NCBI RefSeq assembly: GCF_001638985.1
Contig: NW_017265158.1
Span: forward strand, 62,001-126,000
DNA: 64,000 nt
Source: Phycomyces blakesleeanus NRRL 1555(-)
Lineage: Eukaryota; Mucoromycota; Mucoromycetes; Mucorales; Phycomycetaceae
Direction of reading: 5' to 3'
Part shown: positions 46,901 to 57,779 of the stretch, in pieces
Layout of the letters: each line of letters opens with the position of its first letter
Position numbering within the stretch: the first letter of the stretch is position 1
Made by a program: the position numbers and the translations under genes
Notes under the pieces: generated by a model
Database searches by the model: none
What the model was told of the DNA's origin: nothing
What the model saw: the letters and a program-made list of their open reading frames with translations, nothing else

Positions 46901-49430
46901 AATTGAGGCCAACACCCAAGATTCCATAGTTCATGCAGGGTTACTGGTATATATACCTCTTTGAGCATTTGCTTGGTGTCTGCTATATTTGTCTAGTCTT
47001 TTCATAGTCAAGGCTACTAATTGAGATTCCGCTGCTCATCTAGGGTAAAAGGTATATATGCTTTTTTTTTAATAGTTAATCATTGCTTGTTGAAATTGTC
47101 TAATAATTTTACAGTCAACGCTGATGATCAAGTTTCTGCTATTCGTCGAGGTAACAGGCGTACACCCTCCTTTGAATATCTTTCTGTCATCCATCATATT
47201 TATCTAGTCATACCATAGTCCACACCAAGGTTCAAGAGTTTAGTCTCCACCCAGGTTCACAGACATTCAAGTATAATTGCCCTTTTAGGACTGCCGGCTG
47301 CTATTGCCTATTGCTTTTAATATATAGGTCAAGGGGTAAATTTCCTACTCTCAACCATGAGCCATAGGTATCACCGTTTATTTTGAACATTTATTTATTA
47401 TCGATTACATTTGATTAGTATTTTAAATCCGAGTCCAACGATCAAGCTTCAGCTTTCCGGGAAGGGTTGAAGATATCCATGTATCTTTGATTTTTTTTAA
47501 TATCGACTGAATTTCTCTGGCGTTTGCACATTCAAGTCCATTGATCAAGTCTTTGGTCATTATCAAGTTTCCACTCAACATTATTGGGTAAAGGTATATA
47601 AGATTCTTAGATTACTTTTTTACAGCCAATGACATTTATCAAGCGTTTTTAGAGTCCTGGTCAACGATCAAGATCCTGCTATTAATTCAACGTCTTAGAT
47701 ATATAAGTGTATTTAAATATTACTTTACTACTGATTCTATCTATTTAATCTTTTTTTTTTCTTTTTCTTTTTTACATTCTATGCTAGCCCTCACGGCTCT
47801 AGTCTCCATCAAGGCTTATAGACATACAAGGTTTTTTTATTGGAATATGTTCTTACTATCAGTTTTAATTTTTCTAGTAATTTCACAGTTCATACCAACG
47901 ATTAGGCGTCCGATTTCCATCCAGGGCTACAGGCATACATCTTTATTACACCATTTACTTACAGCCTGTTTTATATGTCCAGAATCTTCACAGCTCATGT
48001 CAACAGTCACGGTTTTGACCTACATCTCCAACCATAGGTATATATATATATTTCCGAGAATTTGCTTACTATTAGGTGTATTTTTCTAGTGTTTTCATAG
48101 TAAAGACCAACGATTAATATTCCGACATTTTCCTACAGTCATAGACATACAAGTCTCTTTGAGCCTTTAGTTACTTTAAGCTGTATATTCCCATACTTTT
48201 TACGGCAAAGACCAGCGATCAAGGTTTTACTCTCCATAAAAATCCTCAGGTATACAAAGCTCTTTAAATATTTTCTTACTATCAATTAGATTATTCTAGT
48301 GTTTACACAGTCAAAGCCAAACTATAAAGCCTCTGTTGCCCGTCCAAGTTCTCCAGTATATATATATATATTGAGCATCTACTTACTGGTTGTTGTTTTT
48401 AGTTATCTTGACATAGTCAAAACCAACGATTAAGGTTTCACCATACATCCAGGGTATGAGATACACATGTCTCGTTTAGTATTTAGCTATCAACTATTAT
48501 TTTGTCTAGCTTTTTTTTTTATATATTTTAAGCCAACGATCAAGTTTTGAGTATTTATTCATGATCACAGGTATATATTTCTTTTTGAACATATACTTAT
48601 TGTTGGCTTTCTTTTTTTAGTCTATTTACCACCAGGGCGAACGATCAATATTCCACTGCCCATTTTGGGCTATATGTATACATGACTCTTTAAGCAGTTA
48701 ATACCTGTCGCTTTTATTTGTCTAGTCTTTTTACAGTTTACGCCATGCATCAAGACTCACCATCTTCAAGGATCTCAGGTATACAAGCCTCTTTCAGAAC
48801 TTACTTTTTACCAGTTAGATTTGTCTAGTGGTTTGATAGGCAAGACCTCCAACCAAGTCTCCGCCATTCATCCAGGGTTAAAGGTATGAATGTCTTTTTT
48901 AGGATTAACTTACATCCGATTGTGGTTTCTAGTTTTTTCGTTTTCTTTCCACAACCAGGAAAAATAATCACAGACCTACTGCCCATCTAAGGTCACAGGT
49001 ATACAAGTCTTTTTGTGGATTTATTTATTGACGGTTGTATATGTTTAGCATTTTCACAGTCTACACAACTAATAAAGGCTATGATCTTCATCCAGGGTTA
49101 CCGGTATACAAGTGTCTTTGGATATTTATTTAAAATATATCTTACTTTAGCAGTCTTTCTACAATAAAGACCAACGATCAAGATCCAATTATCCATCTAG
49201 GGTCTCAGGTATATAAATTTATTTGAATTTTTATATTACTTACAGCTATATTTTTTAAGCCTTTTTGATAGAGTCCTGGCAAATGATCAAGATTTCAGTT
49301 TTCATCAAGGTTAAAGGTATAAAGGTATTTTTGAGTTTTTACACTGTCAGCTATATACACTTATTATTTTCACAGCCAAAGCCAACTTTCAATTTCCCCT
49401 CTCCGTTAATCGTTGTAGATAGGGTACAAC
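40950..49430 (+). repeat. Array of about 80 tandem ~106-bp exon/intron-like units
   Basis: An 8.5-kb tandem array; copy number is estimated from span and period. In the most uniform part (41.2-44.3 kb) each unit is a 55-nt segment such as the one ending GCCATGGTTATAG, followed by a 51-nt segment. The 51-nt segment begins GTATAA/GTATAT, has TACTCAC about 20 nt before its end, and ends TTTCTAG, TTTGTAG or CTCCAG. These match donor, branch site and acceptor of the real introns in this window in order and spacing. From about 44.3 kb to 49.4 kb the units are diverged. They still keep GGTATAC, (T)TTACTTACT, a pyrimidine run ending in AG, and CAAGGCCAACGATCAAG. No protein family or RNA family is recognised. 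It could be a mini-exon gene, a spliced non-coding RNA, or a plain satellite. Confidence 0.85.
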
Positions 49431-49442
49431 TTTTTTATAATA

Positions 49443-50123
49443 CAGTGTTTCTACTTGAGATTGAGACGAATCAAAATGTAATTTTAGACATAGAGAAATT
49501 AGTTTTCAGACAAAATAGATATTTAGTCAGACATTTTATCTATTTGTCTAAATGGCTCAAAGAGACAAACTAACTTAGGTACAATGATCGGACTGTTGTG
49601 GTAATTGCTGCCTGTTTGCTTGCTTTTATTAGATCTTTGGAAAGCGGCTGGTCGATAGGTTTCTCTCCAAGTTCACAAAGCAAATGTCATCTTATTTTTT
49701 TTGCAGCATTCACCTCGCTGCCACAGTGTATTACAGGCTTTACAGACCAATAAAGAAAGGGGATTTGGCTCGTCAAAAAGTTCGAATGTTCTTTTATAGA
49801 ATAAGCACAAACTGAGCATCTCTTTTTGACCTGTATTCAATTCTTGGTGTGCCCAATACACATTATATATAGTGTTTTTCGAAATCTAACCGCTGAAGAT
49901 GCTCTTAATGAACCCGAATACTTGTGCAGAAATAAAAAATACAAAATTCAAAAGTCTAACCACTTTCCAAAGATCTGATAAAAGCGAGCAAACCAGCAGC
50001 AATTACCACAACAATCCAATTACTGTACCTAGATTAGCTTGTCTCTTTGAGATATTTAGACAATTACATTTTAATTCGTCTAAACCATTTCGTAATTTGT
50101 CTCAATCTCAAGTAGAAACACTG
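49443..50123. mobile_element. 681-bp non-autonomous element with long terminal inverted repeats
   Basis: Left end CAGTGTTTCTACTTGAGATT and right end its inverse, AATCTCAAGTAGAAACACTG. The inverted similarity continues into a subterminal TTGTCTCAA/TCGTCTAAA-rich zone. No transposase. A left TA precedes the element; the right flank is TTA, so the target duplication is unclear. A partial copy of the right end lies at 50725-50815. Confidence 0.8.
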
Positions 50124-51018
50124 TTAACAAATTTTTAGAGAGGTCATTTTTTGAATTGAAACCTCCGATTCCATAAATAGTAACTTCAAGTTGTTTATGT
50201 AACATGGTACATCATTATATATATATATATATGTGTGTATTAGATATTGCTATTCAATCTTCTGAGGCATATATGTATATAAAAGAGTGTATATATCTAT
50301 ATATGCCGTATACCGATGTTGATGTGAAGTTGCTCGCATTGACTAATTTTCTCTTTGTATAATGTCCAGGCTTGTTGAAATCCTTGCACCTGACTTCCAC
50401 TAATACATAGAATGCATTAAGTTACACATAAATATGTAAAACTATACACCACCCACGGGGGGGGGGGGGGGGTTTCTTGATCTGCTTCTATTTCTTATCT
50501 TCTTTATGATTTCATAGATTTTTTTTAAAAATATTGCCTGGTTTAAGTGTGTAATGAAAATTGAAAGTAAAAGAAAAAAATAGATGTATTTGATGTTACC
50601 AAAAAGTGAGTTATGAAAGTGTGTAACGAGGGTCATTAGGAAGCCATATTAACTAATGATATCTCTCTTCATGATTGAAGACACCAAAATGCAAAAAAAG
50701 TACGAATTTTGCTTAGCATCTTTGTCTCAAAAAGTATCTAAGAATTGAATCTAATTCGTCTAAAAAATTCCTTCTTTGTCTCAATCTCAAGTAAAAAAAA
50801 AGAAAACACATTAATACAGGTACAAAAAAAAACATTAAAAAATAAAAGAATAAAAGAATAAAAGGGTGTAAATAAGGTGAGAATAGAATTTGTTCTTTTT
50901 TTTTTTGGAAGGGGTGGTATACGCACAATAGGATGCAAGTGGGATGACAAGAAAATAAAAGGAAGAAGGAGAGAATAAGATAGAATAAATAACACGGGAT
51001 TTTTTTGATACACAAAAG
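50124..51018. other. Intergenic region 3' of ARL8
   Basis: TA repeats near 50216-50235, a run of about 15 G at 50457-50472, and the transposon fragment at 50725-50815. No gene. Confidence 0.7.
50725..50815. mobile_element. Fragment of the 49.4-kb element's right end
   Basis: AATTCGTCTAAA...TTTGTCTCAATCTCAAGTA aligns with the last 90 bp of the element at 49443-50123. It lies just downstream of the ARL8 stop codon and may be part of that gene's 3' UTR. Confidence 0.65.
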
Positions 51019-52034
51019 TTACTTTTGACCCTTTCCTTTCTTGATCAACCACTGAAGAGTATAATCGATATTAACTTGGTTCTTGGCAGAGATCGAATAG
51101 CAGGATACTTCTCTGTTAGTGATCAGTTTGAGTTGTCTAAAAATAATATAGAAGAATTAGATAAATACACACAGGCATACATACATAGTGGCTATCGAAA
51201 ACAAGAAACAGCCCGATTTACTCACAAGACATCGATAAGTTGTTCAGCAGTCAAGGCATCGGGAAGATCATTCTTGTTGCCCAGGACCAATACAGGAATA
51301 TTAGCAAGCTGGGGTTTCTCCAACAGACTCTTAAGTTCGTTGTGTGCTATCTCGAGTTTATCGTGATCAGCCGCATCCACCACAAATCTTTTTTATATAT
51401 ATAAAAAACAAAGGGTCAATACTACATCCATAAACCAGCCAAGACCACACAGCCACTTACACAATAGAGTTGACTCCTCTACAATATCTTTCCCACATGC
51501 TCCTGAACCGAGGTTGCCCTCCAATATCCCAGAGCTTCATTGTTACATTTCCTTTTGTTACTTTGCGCATGTTGAAACCCACGGTAGGAATGGAATCCTC
51601 AATAAACTGACCCGACTAATTAAACAAGTAATGTTTTTTTTTTAAAAAAAAAAGACAAAAGAAAGATTGATGTACGACATTGGTTGTATTGTGTTGTATT
51701 TATTCTTGTTTTTCTTTTTGAATTGATTGATTGATTGATTGGTTGGTTGGTTGGTTGGTTGGTTGGGCTGATTGACTTACTGCAATTACGTTCACTAGAG
51801 TGGTTTTTCCACTGTTTTGAAGACCGACTAATGTCAGCTCCATTTCAGTCTGCCATCCAAAGGAGTAAAGTAAAACGAAAGAAAAAACAAAAGGTAAGTT
51901 TTACTATTTGTATTATGTGTGCTTAAGGTTTTTATTGTATATAGAGAACAAAGGCAAAGTGAGAGTAAAATAATAAAAACCTTGAAGAAGAGGCTACGGA
52001 GCCAGTCGAGGAGTGACTGTAGAATGCTGGCCAT
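51019..52034 (-). CDS. ARF-like small GTPase ARL8
   Basis: Arl8 GTPases sit on lysosomes/vacuoles and recruit motors and tethers. Exons 52034-51981, 51849-51781, 51615-51461, 51387-51226 and 51136-51019 give 185 residues. The N-terminal amphipathic helix ([17 protein letters not shown]) lacks the myristoylated Gly2 of ARFs, as in ARL8. Motifs: P-loop GLQNSGKTT (27-35), switch I with [11 protein letters not shown], switch [21 protein letters not shown] (70 on), NKND at 130-133 and [11 protein letters not shown]. These match animal ARL8 nearly word for word. The first donor is AAG/GTTTTT, weak compared with the GTAAGT usual here, yet the join restores [13 protein letters not shown] exactly. Intron 2 contains a TTGA/TTGG tetranucleotide repeat. 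Confidence 0.96.
51721..51770. repeat. TTGA/TTGG tetranucleotide repeat in an ARL8 intron
   Basis: Tandem ATTG then GTTG units inside intron 2 of ARL8. Confidence 0.9.
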
Positions 52035-52589
52035 GTTCTTTTTGTTTGTTTTTGTTTTTTGTTTTTATTAGCAATGAGTTCAAAGGAAAAAGAGTATACA
52101 AAGAAAAGAAGAGGTGGAAGAAGTGTGTATTCAAAAAAGAAGAAAGAAAGAAAAAAAATAAGGGGCCGATTTGATTTGTTTGGCAATCGAAACAATATCG
52201 GACACAGAAAAATAAAAATCTATAAAATAAAAAATAAAAATAAAATATATAGGAAGATATAAAAAGGAAATGCTGTGTGCGTATATATATTACACACATA
52301 TAGTTTCAATTATCTATAGACTGTTCCAATAGATATCTTCATAATCTTATATGCTCTTATATGGTGATGGTTCTGCTAGGTCACCATAGGACAAAATCTC
52401 TGCACGAAAAGGGACAAATTAATTTTTATTTTGGGACAAAATTTACCGTTTTCATTGTATTTTGCATTTACTTGGCTTGTTCTACACCGAGCCCTATTAT
52501 TCTTTATCTCTCGATTCTATCTACAATACATTTTGAAATTGAAACAAATGTAATACCAACGTATGTACACGTCACATCATGCGACAATA

Positions 52590-53159
52590 GGGACCTTGGA
52601 CACATCATATAATTTTTTTTTGAAACATTTAACCATATATGTAATTTTATACGGTCTCATGTTTCACATCCAAAGCTTCCATATATAATGAAAATGTGAG
52701 ATATTTCATTTATTGACCGTTAATTTACTTAACTCACGAACTTAAAATCATGTAATTAGTGCGAACCAAAGTTTGTTACTTTTTGCCCTCAAATTGTAAT
52801 AGCTGTTTAATTTTTTAGACATTAAAGCTAATAGATATTAATTAATATTTGTACACGTAGAATGCTTGTGCAAATAAAGGGGAAAAAAACTAATGCTGGC
52901 GCTATATGGACTTCTTTATATGCTTACTTGAAAACATAATTCGTTCTTTATTTCAAGTTTTATGTCATCGTTAGTTTAACAACATAAAATGTCGAAAGAT
53001 TATTGGTCAACATATTTTATGTCATCTTTTTATATGATGTAAAATATTTTATATCATGTTTTTATATCATATAAAATAACGCGATTTTGAAACACACTAA
53101 TCTTTTTTAAGAACACAATCTCCGTCTAAATAAATTTTATATGATGTGTCCAAGGTCCC
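52590..53159. mobile_element. 570-bp TIR element with TA target duplication
   Basis: Left end GGGACCTTGGACACATCATA and right end the exact inverse, TATGATGTGTCCAAGGTCCC, flanked by TA on both sides (52588-52589, 53160-53161). Inside are AT-rich repeats of TTTTATATCAT type and no transposase frame. Structure fits a Tc1/mariner-superfamily MITE. Confidence 0.87.
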
Positions 53160-53249
53160 TAATGTCCTTTTCAACTGAGATCGCCGTCATCCATTTTCAG
53201 ACGATCTCCTTCTTGTGTGCATCGAATGTTTCAAATCATTATACACTGT

Positions 53250-53400
53250 AAGAAATGGCAGGTATTAAACTACCGACCTGGCAAAAATCGTTAAAAAGTG
53301 CCACCTGGCAACATTCTTCTGAGCCAATAGAGCTTCAGTATATAGCAATCAGTTTCACCTATTTAAGCAAATCAGATGTGTAGAATAATGAGGTTCAGGT
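53250..53400 (-). mobile_element. Fragment of an interspersed repeat shared with 59.0-59.3 kb
   Basis: Starts CACTGTAAGAAATGGCAG. Read in reverse, CTTAAATAGGTGAAACT, CTCTATTGG and AAGAAT.TTGCCA match 59218-59319. Similarity fades past about 53400, so only one end is clear. Confidence 0.7.
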
Positions 53401-53996
53401 CTTATTTTAACCAATAACGTTGGCAGATAGCTTTTTATTGTTATAATGGTTTTAATGTATATCTAGGGATCAGTATCCTTATTAGGAGGTTACAAACACT
53501 CAAATTTATTAAAAAAAAAGCTAATTTTTATTTATTTTTCACATTGAAAATATCGGGACTAACGAGGTACAATATGCATACAAGTACTTCTACAACTTGT
53601 AGCAGTATTTCTAACTAATTAAAAGACACTTTGTATAAAGCAAGCCGAAAAACTATAACAATAACTGAAAGGCGTTTAACCTATACATAAATAAAAAGAA
53701 GAAAGAAAGAAAAAAAATTAGTATTTGCATTCTGAAAGAATTTATTTCAAATAGCATACAATTGGTATTGAATGAGCATAAAATAATACAAACCTTTATA
53801 TTTGATGGTTTCTACACTTTACTCATACTTTCATTTTGGGCATTTATACCTTTAATAGTTTAGAAGATTCGAGCCTAATTATGATCAAAATGAAGTTTGA
53901 TTAGTAATTTACCATTAAAATCTATTCACATTGATATATTTACCCCAATATTCATATATACATAGCAGCATTATTCTATAACAATATTATTTATGC

Positions 53997-54261
53997 CATT
54001 CACCAGCGTACGGGGGAATTGTCGAGGGAATTGCATCGAGGGAATTGACAAAATTTCTAGAATAAGGACTCTAGTTACAAAAACGGATGTACTAAACGAA
54101 CATACTTTATAAAGCTCATTCTATATAGCCAAAATAAAACAAATCATTAACAAAAAAATAAAAATTGGCAGGGTATTTTAGTAAATAATTAAAAAACAGA
54201 TGCTGAATAACAATCGGAATCGTATATGACGTGGCTCAATTCCCTCGTACGCTGGTGAATG
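53997..54261. mobile_element. 265-bp MITE with CATTCACCAGCGTACG termini
   Basis: Left arm CATTCACCAGCGTACGGGGG and right arm the inverse with one change (CGTACGCTGGTGAATG after CCCT). The inverted repeat continues with GGGAATTG/CAATTCCC. No coding capacity. A target duplication is not obvious. Confidence 0.8.
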
Positions 54262-54884
54262 ACATTATTAGAGAAAGGTTTAAAGAGCAACTTGACACTC
54301 TTTTCTTGAATTGTGCGACGCTCTTTTCTAAAAACGTACAACACTCATTATTTTAAAAATGCGACACTTTAACTTTTTTTTCCGCAACATCATTTTGGCA
54401 AAAGGTGTATATTTTTATAAAGAAGCAAAAAGGACAAAAAAAACTGCCAAAAACATCTGCCAATTAAATGCAATTCTTCGGCTAATTCTAGTTACCAACT
54501 TGTGCCAAAAATAATTTGACTTTTGGCCAATTATTTTTTAGAAAACGCCAATTTCCATAAGCCTGACTGTATCTTGTTGTGTCACCAAGACATTTTATAT
54601 GTATATATATTTTAGTGTGGTTTCTATACACAGGAAAATACATAAATAAGAAAGAAACATGCAACAAACAAAAGATAGATATATATATATATAGATAGAA
54701 AAAATGTGTGTATTTAGTACACATTCAAACACCGAAATAATCTCTTAACAATGTTGTGGTATCTGATTGGCTTCTTTGTTCGCAGACCAATCAACAACTC
54801 CCAGACCTACAAAATTACCTTTTGTTCTAATTCTTGAGGTTTTACCATTTTGCTTCTTCTTCCTTTCTCTCTTTGTATACTAAA

Positions 54885-55286
54885 ATGAACTCCTCTGGAA
54901 CCGACAGCGTAAAAGATCAAATCAAGGACATTATCGAGTCCCCAAAGCAGTTTGCCAAGGAGGGTATCCAATTCATCAACCGTTGCAAGAAGCCTGATCA
55001 GAAAGGTAATACGCGCACAATATAATCAACAAAAGTAACAACTATAAGCGCGTATATTAATCAATTAAACTTCTCTTTCTTTTGGTCCTTACTCATATAG
55101 AATTCTTAAAGATCACTCAGGCTGTTGGTATGGGATTTGCCGCTCTTGGTGCGTTGGGTTATATTGTCAAGGTAAGTTTATTTTATTCTGGTGGATTCGT
55201 GCAATAGATGGCGTTTTCTCATCATCATCACCATCATACAGCTCATCCACATTCCCATCAACAACATCCTCGTCGGTGCCGCATAA
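54885..55286 (+). CDS. SSS1: Protein translocon subunit SEC61-gamma (Sss1)
   Basis: Tail-anchored subunit clamping the Sec61 channel in the ER membrane. Exons 54885-55005, 55101-55171 and 55242-55286 give 78 residues (yeast Sss1p 80, human 68). The N-terminus is a charged cytosolic helix with ESPKQFAKEGIQFINRCKKPD, the invariant gamma signature. EFLKITQAVGMGFAALGALGY then leads into the transmembrane helix, ending IPINNILVGAA. The ATG at 54885 (AAAATGAAC) is the natural start, as the upstream frame has a poor, Phe/Ser-rich leader. The gene is convergent with mitochondrial ACP; stops are about 400 bp apart. Confidence 0.97.
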
Positions 55287-55693
55287 AACCAACTACTACG
55301 TTTTCCTCTTCCTTTTTTTTTTTTATAAAAAAAATGCCTTTATTTATCTCTTTCGCTCCTATTCATACCATCCTTAAAACTCACTAATTCGAATATATAT
55401 ATATATCTGTTTGTTCTTTTTTTCCAAATACATCAACTAATAATAAAAATAATAAAAGAAAGAAAGAAAAACTCAAAGATGTAGAAAGAAACTGAACAAA
55501 TCGAATTATGAACTGAATGGATATGGACACATACGTCCATATATACGTTTATATATATATATATATATATATGTATATAAATTAAATTAAATAGAGAGAG
55601 AGCGAGAAGAGCGATAGATTCGATTGCTTGTGTGTCTAGGATAAATGAAGTGGATGATGTATTGTTTGTTTTGTTTTGTTTTTTGTTTTTTGC
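55287..55693. other. Convergent intergenic region
   Basis: 407 bp between the SEC61-gamma and ACP stop codons. Starts with a T-tract/A-tract block (about 55313-55334) and contains TA repeats near 55550. No gene. Confidence 0.75.
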
Positions 55694-56204
55694 TTAGTGA
55701 GCATCAGCACGGTGAGCAATATACTCAATAGCCTGCTTGGCAGTCTTGATCTCATCGGCCTCCTTATCAGGAATCTCAACTGAGAATTCCTCCTCAATAG
55801 CCATAACAACCTCGACGGTATCCAAACTGTCCAAACCGAGATCCTTAACAAAGTGAGCATCGAGGCCAACCTATAAGATTAAATACACACACACACACAC
55901 AAAATCATAATAATTAGATATAGATATATATATATATATTGGATCCCATAATATTCACATAGATAAATAGCATTTTTGTGTGAAGCTGATTGTGAATATA
56001 CCTATGACGATTATGCTTATTATTATTCTATACCTTGGACTGGTCAACTTTGTCAAAGCCCTGAAGAATGTTCAGGACGCGAGATTCGATATCAGCGTTA
56101 GAGAGGCCAGCACCGGCAGAGTAGAAGCGGGAGGCAACATGAGGAGCGGTGTTGTAGAGGGAGGCAGCCTTGGCAACGTTGAAGAGAAGAGTGGGGCGGA
56201 ACAT
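55694..56204 (-). CDS. Mitochondrial acyl carrier protein (NDUFAB1/ACP1)
   Basis: Carries acyl chains on 4'-phosphopantetheine for mitochondrial fatty acid and lipoate synthesis, and is a complex I and Fe-S assembly subunit. Exons 56204-56034 and 55870-55694 give 115 residues. The N-terminal 35 residues ([20 protein letters not shown]) are a mitochondrial presequence. The ACP domain carries [20 protein letters not shown] with Ser72 as the attachment site, then [18 protein letters not shown] chose Met at 56204 because the upstream Met adds only a hydrophobic stretch that spoils the presequence. Confidence 0.97.
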
Positions 56205-57272
56205 ATTTTTGCGTATTGAAAGTTTAAGATATAAGAAAAAGAAGGCCAAAAAAAAAGGAGACGGAGAGAAAAAGAGTGGGGTGTACCCTTTGGGCGTGTT
56301 TATTAATCCAGGGGCATACTAGATAAGCCACAATCTCTGATTTGACTTTGCGTGTGTGACTTTTCATCCATTACTGAGAACTCGGAATAGAACAAAAGGT
56401 ATCCAACAATGCTACAAAGAAAAAATAAATATTCATCTTGAAATCCACATATACACACACGCGCGCGCGAAATGCATTAAGAGTAAATAATCGCGTTTTA
56501 ACTCCATTCTATGATTGGAAGCCATCATTCCCATGTCAGCCAATAAAAATCTCTACCCCACACCCTCAAAATGGATCCTTCTTTCTGAAAGGGCAGTCCC
56601 GTAACAAAGCAGTGAGAGATCACCCGTCAAACCAATAATATAAACCCCGTCAATAAAATGACAGAAAGAAAGAAAGAAAGAAAGACAGAAGGGAAAAAGA
56701 AATACTGTTATGAATATTTATAAAAGTAATATATAATTAGAGAAATGGAGGAAAGATAAGATTTAACCAAGTTTAAACCCTAAAACAACCCTTAAACCCT
56801 TGAAAAGACTTCTGAAAATTTACTATAGTCTCCACCCTTCTTACATATGTACAAAAAGTGTAGACGGCTGCAAGCTTTTATTAAACAGATTATAGTGCAT
56901 TTCCTCCGGGTAATTGAAAGGAGTAAATTTAATGGTTATCCTAGTTCGAACGACATTTCCGCATTGCAAATGAAAGGACATTTTTTTTTGTTTTGAGAAA
57001 AATCTAGATTAAATTACCTTGTAAATTGAAACAAATACTTTATTTTATTTTAAAAGAAATAATTATGCACTATAACTCACTATAGCTCTGCAAGAAATTC
57101 TCTTTTGGGATTTTATGACAGCCCTTATGAAGACAGTTATGATAATAAGGCTGTTAAGCATGGTGAAATTGAAGTACTCATTGATTTTAATACACTCATT
57201 TAGCCTCCACCAACAAAGGCACAAAAAAAAAGATCTTTTTGTCTCAATTTTACAAAGCAATTTCACCTATAG

Positions 57273-57305
<33 letters not shown>

Positions 57306-57779
57306 ACTAAAATTTGACCCTCTGTTTTTGGGCTACATCCAATTACCTATGTAACTAATCTAAATTTAATCGTATTTGAATTAAAATGTAACGACTACAG
57401 GTTCTCTGGATTCACTGGAAAATTAACTTAGGAATATATGGTCAATACTAAAGTTGACAATTATCTGATACTGTTTTGAACAGGAGTAAATGAAAAAAAA
57501 ATTAAAGCTGGAGCGTATTCTCTTATATATTCAATAACCAAATATCAAATACTTCTATTTATTTACTTGTTTATTTATTCTATAAGGTTTGTACCTTTGA
57601 AAGGGCTTGACAGATTACTTGGACAGTAAAGACAAGCCACCAACCATGTGACTTGCAGCCAGTTCATCCAATCATTATGCCCACTGTAAAACTTTTCTAA
57701 AGAGATATACATCGTTGGTGGGCGCAATAAGAAGGCGCTCAGGGTTAACGGCTTGCTTTTTCTTTCTCTTTCCATTGCC
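56205..57779. other. Intergenic region with simple repeats and one degenerate TIR element
   Basis: Includes CG-rich and GAAA repeats (56455-56470, 56665-56690), a 27-bp poly-T run near 57273-57299, and an imperfect inverted-repeat element at 57016-57260. The last 200 bp are the leader of the eS31 gene. No gene seen. Confidence 0.65.
57016..57260. mobile_element. Degenerate inverted-repeat element
   Basis: ACCTTGTAAATTGAAACAAA at the left and TTTTTGTCTCAATTTTACAAAG at the right are imperfect inverses. No coding capacity. Confidence 0.4.

Larger units (their letters stand above)
52035..54884. other. Transposon-rich intergenic region
   Basis: Between ARL8 and SEC61-gamma. It holds three terminal-inverted-repeat elements or fragments (52590-53159, 53250-53400, 53997-54261) and AT-rich DNA. 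No gene seen. Confidence 0.7.

Noticed and set aside
40950..49430. CRISPR array
   Set aside because: Repeats are contiguous and about 106 bp with no unique spacers, the context is a nuclear fungal gene region, and there are no cas genes.
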